Shown here: positions 9,105 to 17,848 of the stretch, piece after piece
How positions within the stretch are numbered: position 1 is the stretch's first letter
Layout of the letters: the number at the start of each line of letters is the position of its first letter
NCBI GenBank assembly: GCA_963844115.1
Contig: CAWJNN010000087.1
Span: 77,361 to 141,360, forward strand
DNA length: 64,000 nucleotides
Source of the DNA: CS4-C045 sp963844115
Lineage (GTDB): Bacteria; Planctomycetota; Planctomycetia; Pirellulales; UBA7805
Direction of reading: 5' to 3'
The notes under the pieces: generated by a model
What the model saw: only the letters and a program-made list of their open reading frames with translations
Told to the model about the DNA's origin: nothing
Databases searched by the model: none
Program-made: the position numbers and the translations under genes

Positions 9105-10402
9105 CTAAACCGATTCGGGTACTACATAGGGTGCCCGGTATTCACGAGTCAGCATTTTGTTCGCCTCGTCGTCGCCAACGAACTTCTCGGCGGCGGGGTC
9201 GAATTGCAGCTGGCGGCCGGTGCGGTAGGCGATATTACCCAAATGGGCCAGTGCCGAGCTGTAATGCGCCGATTCAACCGGTCCGTTTTGGTCTTCTGTT
9301 TTTCGCGAGCGAACGGCTTCAATGAAATTGGCGACGTGATATCCCATCGCGTCGCTATCGTCGCGACGGGACGGTCCCTCCTTGCCTTTGTCGTCGTAAA
9401 TGCGATAGCTGCTGTAACCATCGACGACGAGGATACCTTCGCTTCCGTAGAAAATATTTCCGACACCCACACCCTGTTCAGAATTCGTGTGCCAATGCCG
9501 GACCTCGAATTGAATCAGCTTGTTTTGGTCTGGATATTTGTAGCACGACGTCAGGACTTCCGGCGTTTCCTTATCATCGTCCCAGAGAAATTTTCCGCCC
9601 ATGGCAACGACTTCCTTCGGCAATTGGACATCGAGTCCCCATTGGCACATGTCCGTTTCATGGATGCCCTGGTTGCCGACGTCACCGTTGCCGAAGTCCC
9701 AGTGCCAATGCCAGTTGTAATGCACATAACGACGTGAGAACTCACGTTCTTGAGCGGGTCCCTGCCATAGATCCCAGTTTAGATAATCCGGCGCCTGTTC
9801 AGGTTGCGTCTTATCGATGGATGCGCGTCGGCGAAAGACCAGGCCGCGGGCCATATAGACTTCACCGATCGTACCGTTCCGCAAATGTTCGACGCCTTCT
9901 CGAATCGCCGGCGAACTGCGCAATTGAACTCCGTGTTGCACAATGCGGTTGTACTTCTTTGCCGCTTCGACCATTTTGCGGCCTTCAAAGATGTTGTGGG
10001 ATCCGGGCTTTTCGACGTAAACATCCTTGCCGGCCTGGCAGGCCCAGATCGTGGCCAGGGAGTGCCAGTGATTGGGAGTCGCAATCGTACAAATGTCGAT
10101 ATCCTTGCGGTCGAACACTTTGCGCATATCCGACTCGATCTCGACCTTGCGGCCGTTCGATTTCTCGAATTCCGCCGCGCGCGCCTGCGCGACACGCTGG
10201 TCCGGGTCGCAAAACACCGCCAGTTCAACGCCAGGCAGCTTACTGAACTCTGCGATATGAGACGCCCCCGTCCGTTTACGCCAATCACGGCAATTCGAAG
10301 TGTGCTGTTGGCATCTCCCCGAGCTTGCTTGCCGATCAGCGTGGTGGCTGCGAGTGCCGTTCCGGCAGTGGTGATAAATTTACGGCGCGAGAAATCTGAC
10401 AT
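9105..10402 (-). CDS. Tat-exported Gfo/Idh/MocA oxidoreductase (one frameshift)
   Basis: The N-terminus at 10402 carries a Tat signal (MSDFSRRKFITTAGTALAA) followed by the start of a Rossmann fold (RIAVIGVNGRG). There the frame breaks: one base appears lost in a five-C run on the plus strand (10265-10269). The other frame continues 'ASHIAEFSKLPGVELAVFCD' and then through the whole NAD(P)-binding and substrate domains, with 'EKPGSHN' in the usual Lys-Pro position, to 9105. This is a common planctomycete periplasmic family acting on sugar-related substrates. The homopolymer site suggests a sequencing error more than a dead gene. Confidence 0.8.
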
Positions 10403-10590
10403 GGATGGCGCTCCCACGGTTGGCGTATAGGCGGGTTGAAGGTTCAGTCGCCGGGCTCGGCGAATACGGTTGGTAGGCGCCGGAATTATAGCCGGAATTT
10501 CGATTCGATGCACGATCCTGTTTTTGTTTGCGCAGAAAATCTGGCGGTTTGGGCTCGGTTCGTATTTTGGTGCAAACGCTTTGCACACGT

Positions 10591-10678
10591 CGTTTAACGC
10601 CCAGCCACAGGCGCCGGCATTCCAGGCGTGCCGGCGCCTGTCGCCACGGCGACCAGGACGGCTACTGGGCGTTAAACG
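10591..10678. repeat. Nested inverted repeat downstream of phenylalanine hydroxylase
   Basis: Outer arms CGTTTAACGCCCAG (10591-10604) and CTGGGCGTTAAACG (10665-10678) are perfect complements. Inside are a second perfect pair, CAGGCGCCGGCA (10608-10619) and TGCCGGCGCCTG (10629-10640). It could fold into a strong cruciform or terminator. The flanking 10403-10740 region contains no gene. Confidence 0.8.
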
Positions 10679-10740
10679 AAATTCTTTGGATTATCCCGTG
10701 TGTCCAGACGGCTGGGCGCCCTGCGCGTGGACGTTTGATT

Positions 10741-11637
10741 CTAGATGCTGATGCTCGCTTCCAATTCGTCACGCTTGGGGCGGATGTATTCCTGCGTTCC
10801 CTCGCGGATTACCTCATCGCCCGGCACCAGATCGAACGGCAGATATTCGGCAACCTTTTCGTGGTCGCCGATGCCTTTGATGCATTCGTACATCGGGCTG
10901 AAGTCCGTGTTCACCGCCTGGTCGAACAGGCTCTCGAAACTATCAATAACAAAATAGACCGGCTGAAAATCGTTGATATAAACCCGGGTCCGCATACAGC
11001 GGTCCAGGTCGAACTTTACATGGTGTGCGGACGGATCGTCGAGACAGTATTGGGCCTCACCGTAGGAAGAGGCGAGCCCGGCGCCGTAAAGCTTCAGACC
11101 GTCCTCCTTCTTGATCAATCCAAATTCGATCGTCCACCAGTTCAACCGCGCCAAGTTCTTGGTTGTCTTGTACTTCAGCGCCCGTGCACCACCTTTGCCG
11201 TATTCGTGCATGTAATCGGCGTAGGAGGAATTGGTCAGAAGAGGGATATGGCCAAAGAGGTCATGGAAAATATCGGGCTCTTCCAGGTAATCCAACTGGT
11301 CTTTGCGGCGAATAAAGTTGCCGGACGGAAACTTGCGATCCGTCAGCATATCGAAGAACGCCTTCGACTTTATCAATCCGCGCGTCGCGACAATTTCCCA
11401 TCCCGTGATTGCTCGCAGCCGCTCGTTGATCGCATGGAAGTTCGGGATTTGATCTGAAGTAAACCCCAGCGTTTTGATCGCTTCAAGATATTCTGGACAA
11501 ATGCGTGGAGCCAGCACGCCCATCTGACGTTCGTACAGAAGCTGCCACGTCTCGTGCTCGTCATCGGTGTAGTCGTTCCACCCCTGATCGATTATCTGAT
11601 CGGCGTAGCTGGTTGCAGTGGCTCGGTCTACGATCAT
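10741..11637 (-). CDS. phhA: Phenylalanine 4-monooxygenase
   Basis: A 298-residue aromatic amino acid hydroxylase that converts phenylalanine to tyrosine using a pterin and non-haem iron. The iron ligands are visible: H125 and H130 in PDIFHDLFGH, and E171 in NWWTIEFGL. Length and motif order match bacterial monomeric PhhA. No pterin-recycling gene is adjacent, so it appears monocistronic. A nested hairpin lies downstream. Confidence 0.92.
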   Translation of the reverse strand: MIVDRATATSYADQIIDQGWNDYTDDEHETWQLLYERQMGVLAPRICPEYLEAIKTLGFTSDQIPNFHAINERLRAITGWEIVATRGLIKSKAFFDMLTDRKFPSGNFIRRKDQLDYLEEPDIFHDLFGHIPLLTNSSYADYMHEYGKGGARALKYKTTKNLARLNWWTIEFGLIKKEDGLKLYGAGLASSYGEAQYCLDDPSAHHVKFDLDRCMRTRVYINDFQPVYFVIDSFESLFDQAVNTDFSPMYECIKGIGDHEKVAEYLPFDLVPGDEVIREGTQEYIRPKRDELEASISI

Positions 11638-11934
11638 CTTTGACTTCCTCTGATATTGATAATATCAGTTCTCCGGCAGCTGTTTTCAAGGGTGCGGCAG
11701 CCAGCGTTTCTTGCAACCAACGTAGTCACCAAGACATACGCAATGCCACCCGACCGATGTGGCGCGTGGTGCAATGCTTGGATTCACCACGGAGGCACCG
11801 ACGACACGGAGACGACGAACGCGGCAGTCTTTAAAGCATTCGTCGAATTGTTGCCTATTTCATACTACTGTCATTGAATAAGTAGAACGTCCCCTTCTGT
11901 TCTTTGAGAAGTTCTCTTAGGTCCGGTTGGTCGT
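11638..11934. other. Intergenic region, no gene seen
   Basis: Contains an AC-rich stretch of the 'CACCACGGAGGCACCGA' type near 11788 that is common between planctomycete genes. No convincing reading frame or RNA is seen. Confidence 0.4.
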
Positions 11935-12822
11935 TCAATCGACCAGCTTCAGGTAGGGTCGGAGGTCTTGTAATATTGTTTGACCAATGCCGTCCACTTC
12001 GGTAATCGCATCGATCGTTTTGTACGGCCGCTGTTGAATAATCCGATTCGCCAGCACTTCGCCAATGCCCGGCAGTCTCATAAGCTCGTCGCGTGGGGCG
12101 GTATTGAGGTTGATTTTGAAATCAGGGTCAAGTGGCTTGCCTTTCGTTGCCAACTCAAGTTCCGCATCCTCTTCACGGTCTTCGCGGCGTTCGGCGGGAA
12201 GCGAGTTCCAGTCGGTCGCGGCCCAAATTCCAACACCTCGTTTTGCGGTTTGAAATTCGAGATCCTTGAGCCAATCACGGTGTTCTTCACGAGTGCGTCC
12301 ATCGGGCGTCTGCCGGCAGACACCGAAAGCGCGGGCAAGTCCAAGCTTGACGAGTGTTTCGCCCAGATCTTCGTCGTTGCTCGTGGTGACAAAAGCATAA
12401 AATCGCTTGTGTCGACCGTCTCCTCGCGCGTCGGCAAACGCCGTGAGGACCGTAAAGGGATCCTTCAATTCTTTCTTGACGGCCGCCGCAGCCTCTTTTC
12501 CCATTTTCTTGGCGGCCGCGATGGAGCTTTCAGGACTTCCCCCATGGTTAGAAATCCCAAAGTAACGGCGCTGTGCCGCCAGCCGTCTCGCATCGGTGTT
12601 GTCGTGGACATGGTACTCAAGGCAATCGACACCGTATAAGCGGATCGTGTATTGCTTACCCTTCTGGTCTCGTACCAAGAAACTGTCACCGTCAGCCCAT
12701 TCTGTCGCGACGAAAGTACAATTAGGAAGTGTCTGCAATTCCGCGGAGGAAGCGAGACTGGGACTATGGAGGAGAAAAATAAGAACTCCGAAAACGAGAT
12801 ATTGCGAAGAGAACGGTTTCAT
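11935..12822 (-). CDS. Secreted staphylococcal-nuclease-like protein with helix-hairpin-helix tail
   Basis: A 295-residue protein: signal peptide (residues 1-26), then an SNase/thermonuclease fold ('ADGDSFLVRD', 'YTIRLYGVDCLEYH', 'LVKLGLARAFG') and a C-terminal ComEA-type helix-hairpin-helix pair ('INLNTAPRDELMRLPGIGEV', 'VDGIGQTIL'). The combination suggests an exported DNA-binding nuclease, possibly for DNA scavenging or uptake. The first active-site Arg and Asp are recognisable (RLYGVD). It stands alone. Confidence 0.85.
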   Translation of the reverse strand: MKPFSSQYLVFGVLIFLLHSPSLASSAELQTLPNCTFVATEWADGDSFLVRDQKGKQYTIRLYGVDCLEYHVHDNTDARRLAAQRRYFGISNHGGSPESSIAAAKKMGKEAAAAVKKELKDPFTVLTAFADARGDGRHKRFYAFVTTSNDEDLGETLVKLGLARAFGVCRQTPDGRTREEHRDWLKDLEFQTAKRGVGIWAATDWNSLPAERREDREEDAELELATKGKPLDPDFKINLNTAPRDELMRLPGIGEVLANRIIQQRPYKTIDAITEVDGIGQTILQDLRPYLKLVD

Positions 12823-12935
12823 TGATTTTTCCCCCGGCTTTACGCATCGTGACCAGTGAAGACGTTACGATGCCCGACGTCGATTCTAGCCGTAGCCCGG
12901 TTTCCAGGCAACAAATGAAGAGCGTGTTTTGAAAT

Positions 12936-13012
12936 TTGTACAATGGTCTTCCGAGCCCGTCGATCGGGAAGACTACCGCGACAAGCGACGGGCTCGGAGG
13001 CCCATCGTACAT
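12936..13012. repeat. Inverted pair of the dispersed TTGTACGATGGG repeat
   Basis: 12936-12962 and 12986-13012 are inverted copies of the repeat at 81-141, separated by 23 bases; together they can form a long hairpin. Confidence 0.75.
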
Positions 13013-13360
13013 TCATCTCGGATGCCGTCTCACGTTTTAAAACACATTCTAAGACGCTGAGGGCGGTGTCGTCCGAGGAACGTACGGTCTCGATCGCGCA
13101 AGCCTTGTATGACGAGTTGAAAGACCAAGGTGCGCCTCCGGACAACCTGTCATGAGCCAAGGGCGTTTAATGGAATACTTGTAGTTGCTCGACAGGCAGT
13201 CCCATCTCGACACTGTCGAAGCCAGCAGCGGTCGCATGCTGCGTCAATTTCTCGATTTCGTGTGTGGAATATTGAGTTGCATGATTCAGGTTTCCCGCTC
13301 GTCAATTCCATCACGCGAAGGCGTGTCGGGCCAAAAGCAGCAGTAACGGCGCTGCCACAG
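13013..13360. other. Region of possible gene remnants
   Basis: The plus-strand frame ending at 13155 finishes with 'SSEERTVSIAQALYDELKDQ', which reads like a genuine C-terminus, but no intact gene precedes it. On the minus strand 13150-13443 stays open for 97 codons without recognisable features. I cannot support a functional gene. Confidence 0.3.
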
Positions 13361-13606
13361 TCAGCGAGTGAAGGGCTCAACGGACACTGCCGAATCAAAA
13401 AGGATACGTAGATTGTATCCGGCGCTACATGCCCAGACACCATCCAGATCTCCTTTGAGTTTGTGAGTCTTGAGACGGGTATCGAAGGCGTCTGCGGTGA
13501 GCAGTTCCAAAGCCGCCTCGATGTCTTCCGCTGCCTGCGGGTGTTTCTTTACATAACGCCGGGCGGCACGAACAAAGGCCGTGGTCCGGATCAGCTCACG
13601 ATTCAT
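13361..13606 (-). CDS. RelE/YafQ-family toxin, truncated C-terminus
   Basis: From the ATG at 13606 the protein (about 81 residues) reads like a small mRNA-interferase toxin: 'TTAFVRAARRYVKKHPQAAEDIEAALELL', 'HKLKGDLDGVWACSAGYNLRILFD'. The usual ending of these toxins (an acidic turn followed by a short strand such as G-T-H-D-x-V-Y) is missing; the frame runs out at SVEPFTR. It partners the antitoxin gene, whose stop codon it overlaps by 11 bases. Probably inactive or affected by an indel. Confidence 0.6.
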   Translation of the reverse strand: MNRELIRTTAFVRAARRYVKKHPQAAEDIEAALELLTADAFDTRLKTHKLKGDLDGVWACSAGYNLRILFDSAVSVEPFTR

Positions 13607-13807
13607 GACGGATTTCGTCCATGATATCCGCGCCCGCGCCGGGCGGGACTGTCCGGACTTGTGCTCCGCGCGTGCATCAGTCACTTCGCGCATCAGTCGC
13701 CTGCGGTTGCGTTCGGCGATCCGACGTCGCAGGATTCCGATCAGCGATTCCTGCTCATCGAGCGACAAGTTATCGGCAGCGTCAACAATTTCCGAGAAAG
13801 TCGTCAT
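13596..13807 (-). CDS. Antitoxin of a RelE-type pair (frameshifted end)
   Basis: From 13807 the protein begins 'MTTFSEIVDAADNLSLDEQE' followed by 'RRRIAERNRRRLMREVTDAR', typical of the short helical antitoxins placed before RelE-like toxins. The expected ending ADIMDEIRHES-stop is present but in another frame, so an indel lies in the G/C-rich stretch near 13635. As given, the antitoxin frame reads straight into the toxin, creating an apparent fusion. Confidence 0.55.
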
Positions 13808-13876
13808 CGATCAATCCTGTGGTGATGTCGCCTGGCCCAGGAAGTGCCGCACGCCACATGCGCGAGCGGGTCAACT

Positions 13877-14140
13877 TTATCCTCGACGTCGGCCGGTGGC
13901 CAACAGACCCAGCAGGCCGACGACCGCCAGGACCAACGTGGTCGGCCCGGGCACAGTTGTGTCTGCGGTTCCCGGTAGCTGGACCCGTTCCCGTTCTGAT
14001 CGGGAACAGACAAAGTAGCTGCATGGCCCTCGGCGCACGAAGATGTCGGTAGTATTGAAATACCGGTGCCCCGCCACCCGAAGATGCGCCGTGGCGTAGG
14101 CGAATTTGCAACTAACGCCGTGCCGCAGATTTTGACGCAA
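13877..14140 (-). pseudogene. PEP-CTERM protein remnant
   Basis: The last ~28 codons encode 'VPGPTTLVLAVVGLLGLLAT' followed by GRRRG, the proline-containing motif, membrane helix and basic tail of PEP-CTERM sorting signals (here P-G-P instead of P-E-P). No recognisable exported domain precedes it, only about 60 codons of unpatterned sequence. This is the stump of a protein once sorted by an exosortase. Confidence 0.5.
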
Positions 14141-14194
14141 TCATCTTTTCGGCCGCCACGCGTTCGTCCCGGTGTGCGGGGAGTTGTGCCCTAA

Positions 14195-14310
14195 AACCGT
14201 GAGCTAACGCTCTGTGGCTGATAGACAAACTGTGAGCCAACGCTCGGCGGCTGATCGAAGAAACGGTGAGCTAAAGCTCGCCAGTTGAACGAATAAACCG
14301 GTGGCTAACT
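14195..14310. repeat. Degenerate tandem repeat, about 33-base unit
   Basis: Three to four imperfect units of the form AACCGTGAGCTAACGCTC-GGCGGCTGAT follow each other downstream of the LRR gene. Function unknown. Confidence 0.65.
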
Positions 14311-14372
14311 TAGGTCACGCACCGGCTTCTTGTCGGTTGCCGGCAGGCTTGCGTCTTATTCCGAACGCACGA

Positions 14373-15371
14373 TCAATCAATTTTTCCGCCGGCCGCTTTG
14401 AAGCGTTCGCGTGTCTCTGTCTCAAGTTTCTCGGCTTGATCCAAGGCCTTGCGAGTCTGGTCGATCTTGGTCTTCGCCGCCGTCGCTGCGGCGGATTGCT
14501 TGTTGGCGTCTTCCGCAACCTTGTTGACGGTTTCAAGTTGTTTTTCCAGTTCGCCCAACTGCTTTTTGACCTCGTCATACGTCCTTTTCAGCTCGTCGGA
14601 TCTCGTCTTCGCAGACTCGGCCACCTTCGTGAACTCATCGGCCTTCTCCGACAGCGGTCCGCCGGCCTCGAGGGCCGCGGCGAGTTGACTTGCGGCATCT
14701 GCCAGCGCGGCGGTGGCTCGTTCCCAGGATTGCTGAGCAATCTTGCGTTCTTTACCGGGATCCGGCACGACCTCCAGGCCGGAGATCGTGCTCTTCAGGT
14801 CCTCGACGCCGCTTTCCGTGACTTTCGTCTGCCAGATATACAGCCGCTTGAGGTTGGCTAAACCCTTGAGGTGTTTCAGGCCTTCGTCCGTAACTTCGGT
14901 GCCGTAGACGTTCAGGTATTCCAATTGCTTCAACCCGGCCAGATCCTTGATTCCGGCGTCGGTGACTGCTGTCGTTTCCAGGTGCAGTTTTTGAAGTGTC
15001 CCGATGTTACCGACGTATTTCATGCCAGCGTCCGTGACCTTGGTACCCTTCAAATTCAGCGAGATGACCTTCTGCAAGTGGTGAAGATATTGAAGGTGTT
15101 CGTCGGTCAGTTCTTCGCCACCCAAATGAAAACCGACTTCCAGCGAATCATCATTCTGGGCAACCTGGCGAACGGAACCGCCTAGCTGTTCGATCTGAGC
15201 AATGGCTTCTTCTGCGCTGGTGACCGGTTTGTAAGCGACAACGACGGTTGCCGTATTCGCAGCGTCGTTGGCTTTATCTTTATCTTTTTCGTCTTGATCT
15301 GCGAACACTGTGCTCGACAAACCGAAGGACAAAACGACCGCGAACAGCACGGCAAACGTACGGGACTTCAT
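14373..15371 (-). CDS. Secreted leucine-rich-repeat protein with coiled-coil tail
   Basis: About 332 residues from the ATG at 15371, which starts a clean signal peptide (KSRTFAVLFAVVLSFGL). Residues ~75-190 hold regular 24-residue LRRs of the 'L-x-x-L-x-x-L-x-L-x-x-T-x-V-T-D-x-G-(L/M)' type. The C-terminal third is a long coiled coil rich in Lys, Glu and Ala. LRR proteins of this kind are abundant in planctomycetes, with presumed protein-binding roles. A start at 15473 would add an unlikely leader. Confidence 0.75.
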   Translation of the reverse strand: MKSRTFAVLFAVVLSFGLSSTVFADQDEKDKDKANDAANTATVVVAYKPVTSAEEAIAQIEQLGGSVRQVAQNDDSLEVGFHLGGEELTDEHLQYLHHLQKVISLNLKGTKVTDAGMKYVGNIGTLQKLHLETTAVTDAGIKDLAGLKQLEYLNVYGTEVTDEGLKHLKGLANLKRLYIWQTKVTESGVEDLKSTISGLEVVPDPGKERKIAQQSWERATAALADAASQLAAALEAGGPLSEKADEFTKVAESAKTRSDELKRTYDEVKKQLGELEKQLETVNKVAEDANKQSAAATAAKTKIDQTRKALDQAEKLETETRERFKAAGGKID

Positions 15372-15475
15372 CTTCTTTTCTCCTCTTGCGGAACGAATTG
15401 GATTGCGAATGGGAATGGGGCCACCGGCACGGGTTGGTATCTGGTAGATGGAATCGCGGGTTGAATCTCGCATGA

Positions 15476-15530
15476 GCGGCTAATTGCGTGCGGCTAATTG
15501 CGTGCGGCTAATTGCGTGCGGCTAATTGCG
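15476..15530. repeat. 14-base tandem repeat, four units
   Basis: Four near-perfect units of GCGGCTAATTGCGT between divergent genes. A looser repeat of GAGACTGGCGG follows at about 15555-15605. The rest of 15372-15704 holds no gene. Confidence 0.85.
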
Positions 15531-15704
15531 GCCTGACACCGGCCAGGCCGGCACTACGAGGCTGGCGGCGAGACTGGCGGGCAGTCTGGCAGTGAGACTG
15601 GCGGTGATTAGCTCCTATTATGCCCTACCGTAGGGCCCGTTGTCAGCAGGCGGACGGAAGTCGACAATAATTCCTTGACCCTGGTGATTCTCAGTCCACA
15701 AATT

Positions 15705-17300
15705 ATGGGAAATCTTCGTAACCGAGCCACTCGTAACGTCTTTGTCCAGACCGTCCTGCTGTGCGTCATGATCGTGGGGCTGGCACCCTACGGATCGTGG
15801 GGTAATCCGTCGCCGGGCGGCGAGCAACCGCGACGCCGGCCGAATATCCTTTTGGCAATTTCGGATGATCAATCGGGAATGCATGCCGGGGCACACGGCG
15901 ATCAGGCCGTCCGCACGCCCGCCTTTGATCGGGTAGCGAAGGAAGGTGTTCGATTCGATTTCGCGTATTGCGCCGCTCCGTCTTGTGCCCCGTCTCGCAG
16001 TGCGATTTTGACTGGACAGGAGATCTGGCGGTTAGAAGAAGGTGGCGTGTTGATCGGCTTTCTGCCGAACAAGTTTCCCGTGTTTCCAATGTTGCTGGAG
16101 CAGAGCGGTTACCAGATTGGGTCGACGGGAAAAACGTGGGGACCGGGTGAACTGAAGGCAGGCGGTTGGAAGAGCTCGCCCACGGGCAAGGCCTACAACC
16201 GACATCAAATTGATCCGCACCGGCATGGTCTAAGCGTCACGGATTACGCGGCGAACTTTGCGGACTTTTTTCAGCAGCGCGACAAACAGCGACCTTTCTT
16301 TTTCTGGTATGGCAGTACGGAACCTCATCAGCCCTATCAGCGCGACGCGGGTCGGCAGGCCGGCAGAAGACTGCAGGATGCGCGGCTGCCACTTTGCTTG
16401 CCCGATGCACCAGAGACGCGCGGTGAAATTCTGGACTATTACATGGAGATCGAACATTTCGACCAGCAGCTGGCGAGGATGATCCGACTGCTGGACGAAC
16501 AGGGAGAACTGGAGAACACTTTAATCATTGTCACCAGCGACCACGGCAATCCGCTGCCACGTGCGAAGGCGAATTTGTATGACGTTGGCGTCCGCGTGCC
16601 CATGGCGATGCGCTGGTCGGCTGGTATTCCGGGCGGTCGCGTGGTTCGCGATTTCATTAGCCTGACGGACATCGCGCCCACACTACTAGAGATCGCAGGG
16701 GCGAACGTCCCGCAGCAGGTGACGGGCCGCAGTCTTCGATCGCTATTGGAATCTGACAAGCAGGGTCGTGTCGAAACGGACCGAGATTCGATCGTCACCG
16801 CGTTCGAACGTCACACGATTTGTCGCCGCGGCGGCGTCGGTTATCCGATGCGTTCGATCCGCACCTACAACTACAGCTACATTCGAAATTACGAACCCGA
16901 TCGTTGGCCCGCTGGCGACCCCGATTTCTGGTCGCATGCGCAAGGCTTCTTTGGCGACGTCGATCGGGGCGTGTCGAAGACATACATGGTCCAGAACCAG
17001 GCCAAACCTGGCGTGAGTCGCTTGTTCCAGCTCGCCTTCGGACGCCGCCCGGCCGAGGAACTGTACGACCTGAAAAAAGATCCACACGAATTAAATAATC
17101 TGGCGTCCGATCCCAGTCTTGGGGAAATCAAACAGGAACTTACAAAGGAAATGCAGGACTATTTGAAGCGGACGGGCGATCCCCGTATGGAAGGCAAGCA
17201 TCCGTGGGATAGCTATCCGTATTTCCATCCGATCTCCAAGGATGAAAGGTGGAAGAACCTTGGCATTGAACCGGGGGAAAAGGGACCTAAGGGACAGTAG
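15705..17300 (+). CDS. Secreted sulfatase
   Basis: About 531 residues from the ATG at 15705 (a start at 15675 is possible), with a signal peptide over the first 30. It is a type I sulfatase: metal-binding 'DDQ' near residue 54, and C-A-P-S-R at about 94-98, where the cysteine becomes formylglycine. Later motifs 'VTSDHGNPLPRAKANLYDVG' also match. It would remove sulfate from algal polysaccharides or mucin-like glycans. Needs an FGE maturase encoded elsewhere. Confidence 0.9.
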   Translation: MGNLRNRATRNVFVQTVLLCVMIVGLAPYGSWGNPSPGGEQPRRRPNILLAISDDQSGMHAGAHGDQAVRTPAFDRVAKEGVRFDFAYCAAPSCAPSRSAILTGQEIWRLEEGGVLIGFLPNKFPVFPMLLEQSGYQIGSTGKTWGPGELKAGGWKSSPTGKAYNRHQIDPHRHGLSVTDYAANFADFFQQRDKQRPFFFWYGSTEPHQPYQRDAGRQAGRRLQDARLPLCLPDAPETRGEILDYYMEIEHFDQQLARMIRLLDEQGELENTLIIVTSDHGNPLPRAKANLYDVGVRVPMAMRWSAGIPGGRVVRDFISLTDIAPTLLEIAGANVPQQVTGRSLRSLLESDKQGRVETDRDSIVTAFERHTICRRGGVGYPMRSIRTYNYSYIRNYEPDRWPAGDPDFWSHAQGFFGDVDRGVSKTYMVQNQAKPGVSRLFQLAFGRRPAEELYDLKKDPHELNNLASDPSLGEIKQELTKEMQDYLKRTGDPRMEGKHPWDSYPYFHPISKDERWKNLGIEPGEKGPKGQ

Positions 17301-17302
17301 AG

Positions 17303-17722
17303 TTACGAGCGCCGTGCTTGTCGTTGCTGTTTGGCGCGGAGTAGCTCTTCCAGGCTGGCGCGGGCGACGTTTGTTAGTTTGATTTCCATTTCTTTCGACG
17401 TACCGGAGGCTTGGCTGCCTTCGGCAATGTTTTGCTTGCCGGATCGCGCGGCCTGGACCATCTGATCGTGGGTGCGGTCCCTGCGGGAGATAAAACGGTT
17501 GCAAAAGTGAACCGTCGCATCGAAAAGGATTTCTGCTTTCTGGTACGAAAGCAGTTTCCGATAACCGCCGTGTTTCGGGATGAAACCGTCAGGTGGAAGG
17601 GACGAAAACGACGGAGAGGACGAAAGGGACGATTCCGGAGATTGCAGCTGGTCAATCGGCCGCGCAGTCCCTTTGGTCCCTTCTGTCCCTTTCGTCTCTT
17701 CCCTTTTCTTTTTCTTAGCCAT
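17303..17722 (-). CDS. Four-helix-bundle suffix-type protein, apparently truncated
   Basis: A 139-residue protein containing 'IPKHGGYRKLLSYQKAEILF' and 'DQMVQAARSGKQNIAEGSQA', typical of the four-helix-bundle family related to 23S rRNA intervening-sequence proteins ('suffix' group). After 'ASLEELL' the family continues for a further stretch, but here it ends in RAKQQRQARRS, so the last helix looks lost. The first 45 residues are low-complexity. Function unknown. It is convergent with the sulfatase gene. Confidence 0.6.
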   Translation of the reverse strand: MAKKKKREETKGTEGTKGTARPIDQLQSPESSLSSSPSFSSLPPDGFIPKHGGYRKLLSYQKAEILFDATVHFCNRFISRRDRTHDQMVQAARSGKQNIAEGSQASGTSKEMEIKLTNVARASLEELLRAKQQRQARRS

Positions 17723-17725
17723 ATC

Positions 17726-17772
17726 GCCCTGCCTGAATCCGCCCTGCCTGAATCCGCCCTGCCTGAATCCGT
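17726..17772. repeat. 15-base tandem repeat, three units
   Basis: Three units of GCCCTGCCTGAATCC directly upstream of the four-helix gene's start, between divergent genes. Confidence 0.85.
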
Positions 17773-17848
17773 TGTGGCACCCGAAAACCCAGCCTATAAT
17801 AGCAAGTTTACCGGGAATCTCGCCAACCGCCCGTGGGAAATCCAGCCG

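Noticed and set aside
9734..10430. Plus-strand frames opposite the oxidoreductase
   Set aside because: They are shadows; the minus strand carries a Tat signal and complete dehydrogenase motifs.
13150..13443. Open minus-strand frame of 97 codons
   Set aside because: It overlaps the toxin's end and has no recognisable domain or start signal; not enough to call a gene.
13361..13807. Natural antitoxin-toxin fusion protein
   Set aside because: The antitoxin's normal C-terminus and stop exist in the adjacent frame, overlapping the toxin start in the usual way.
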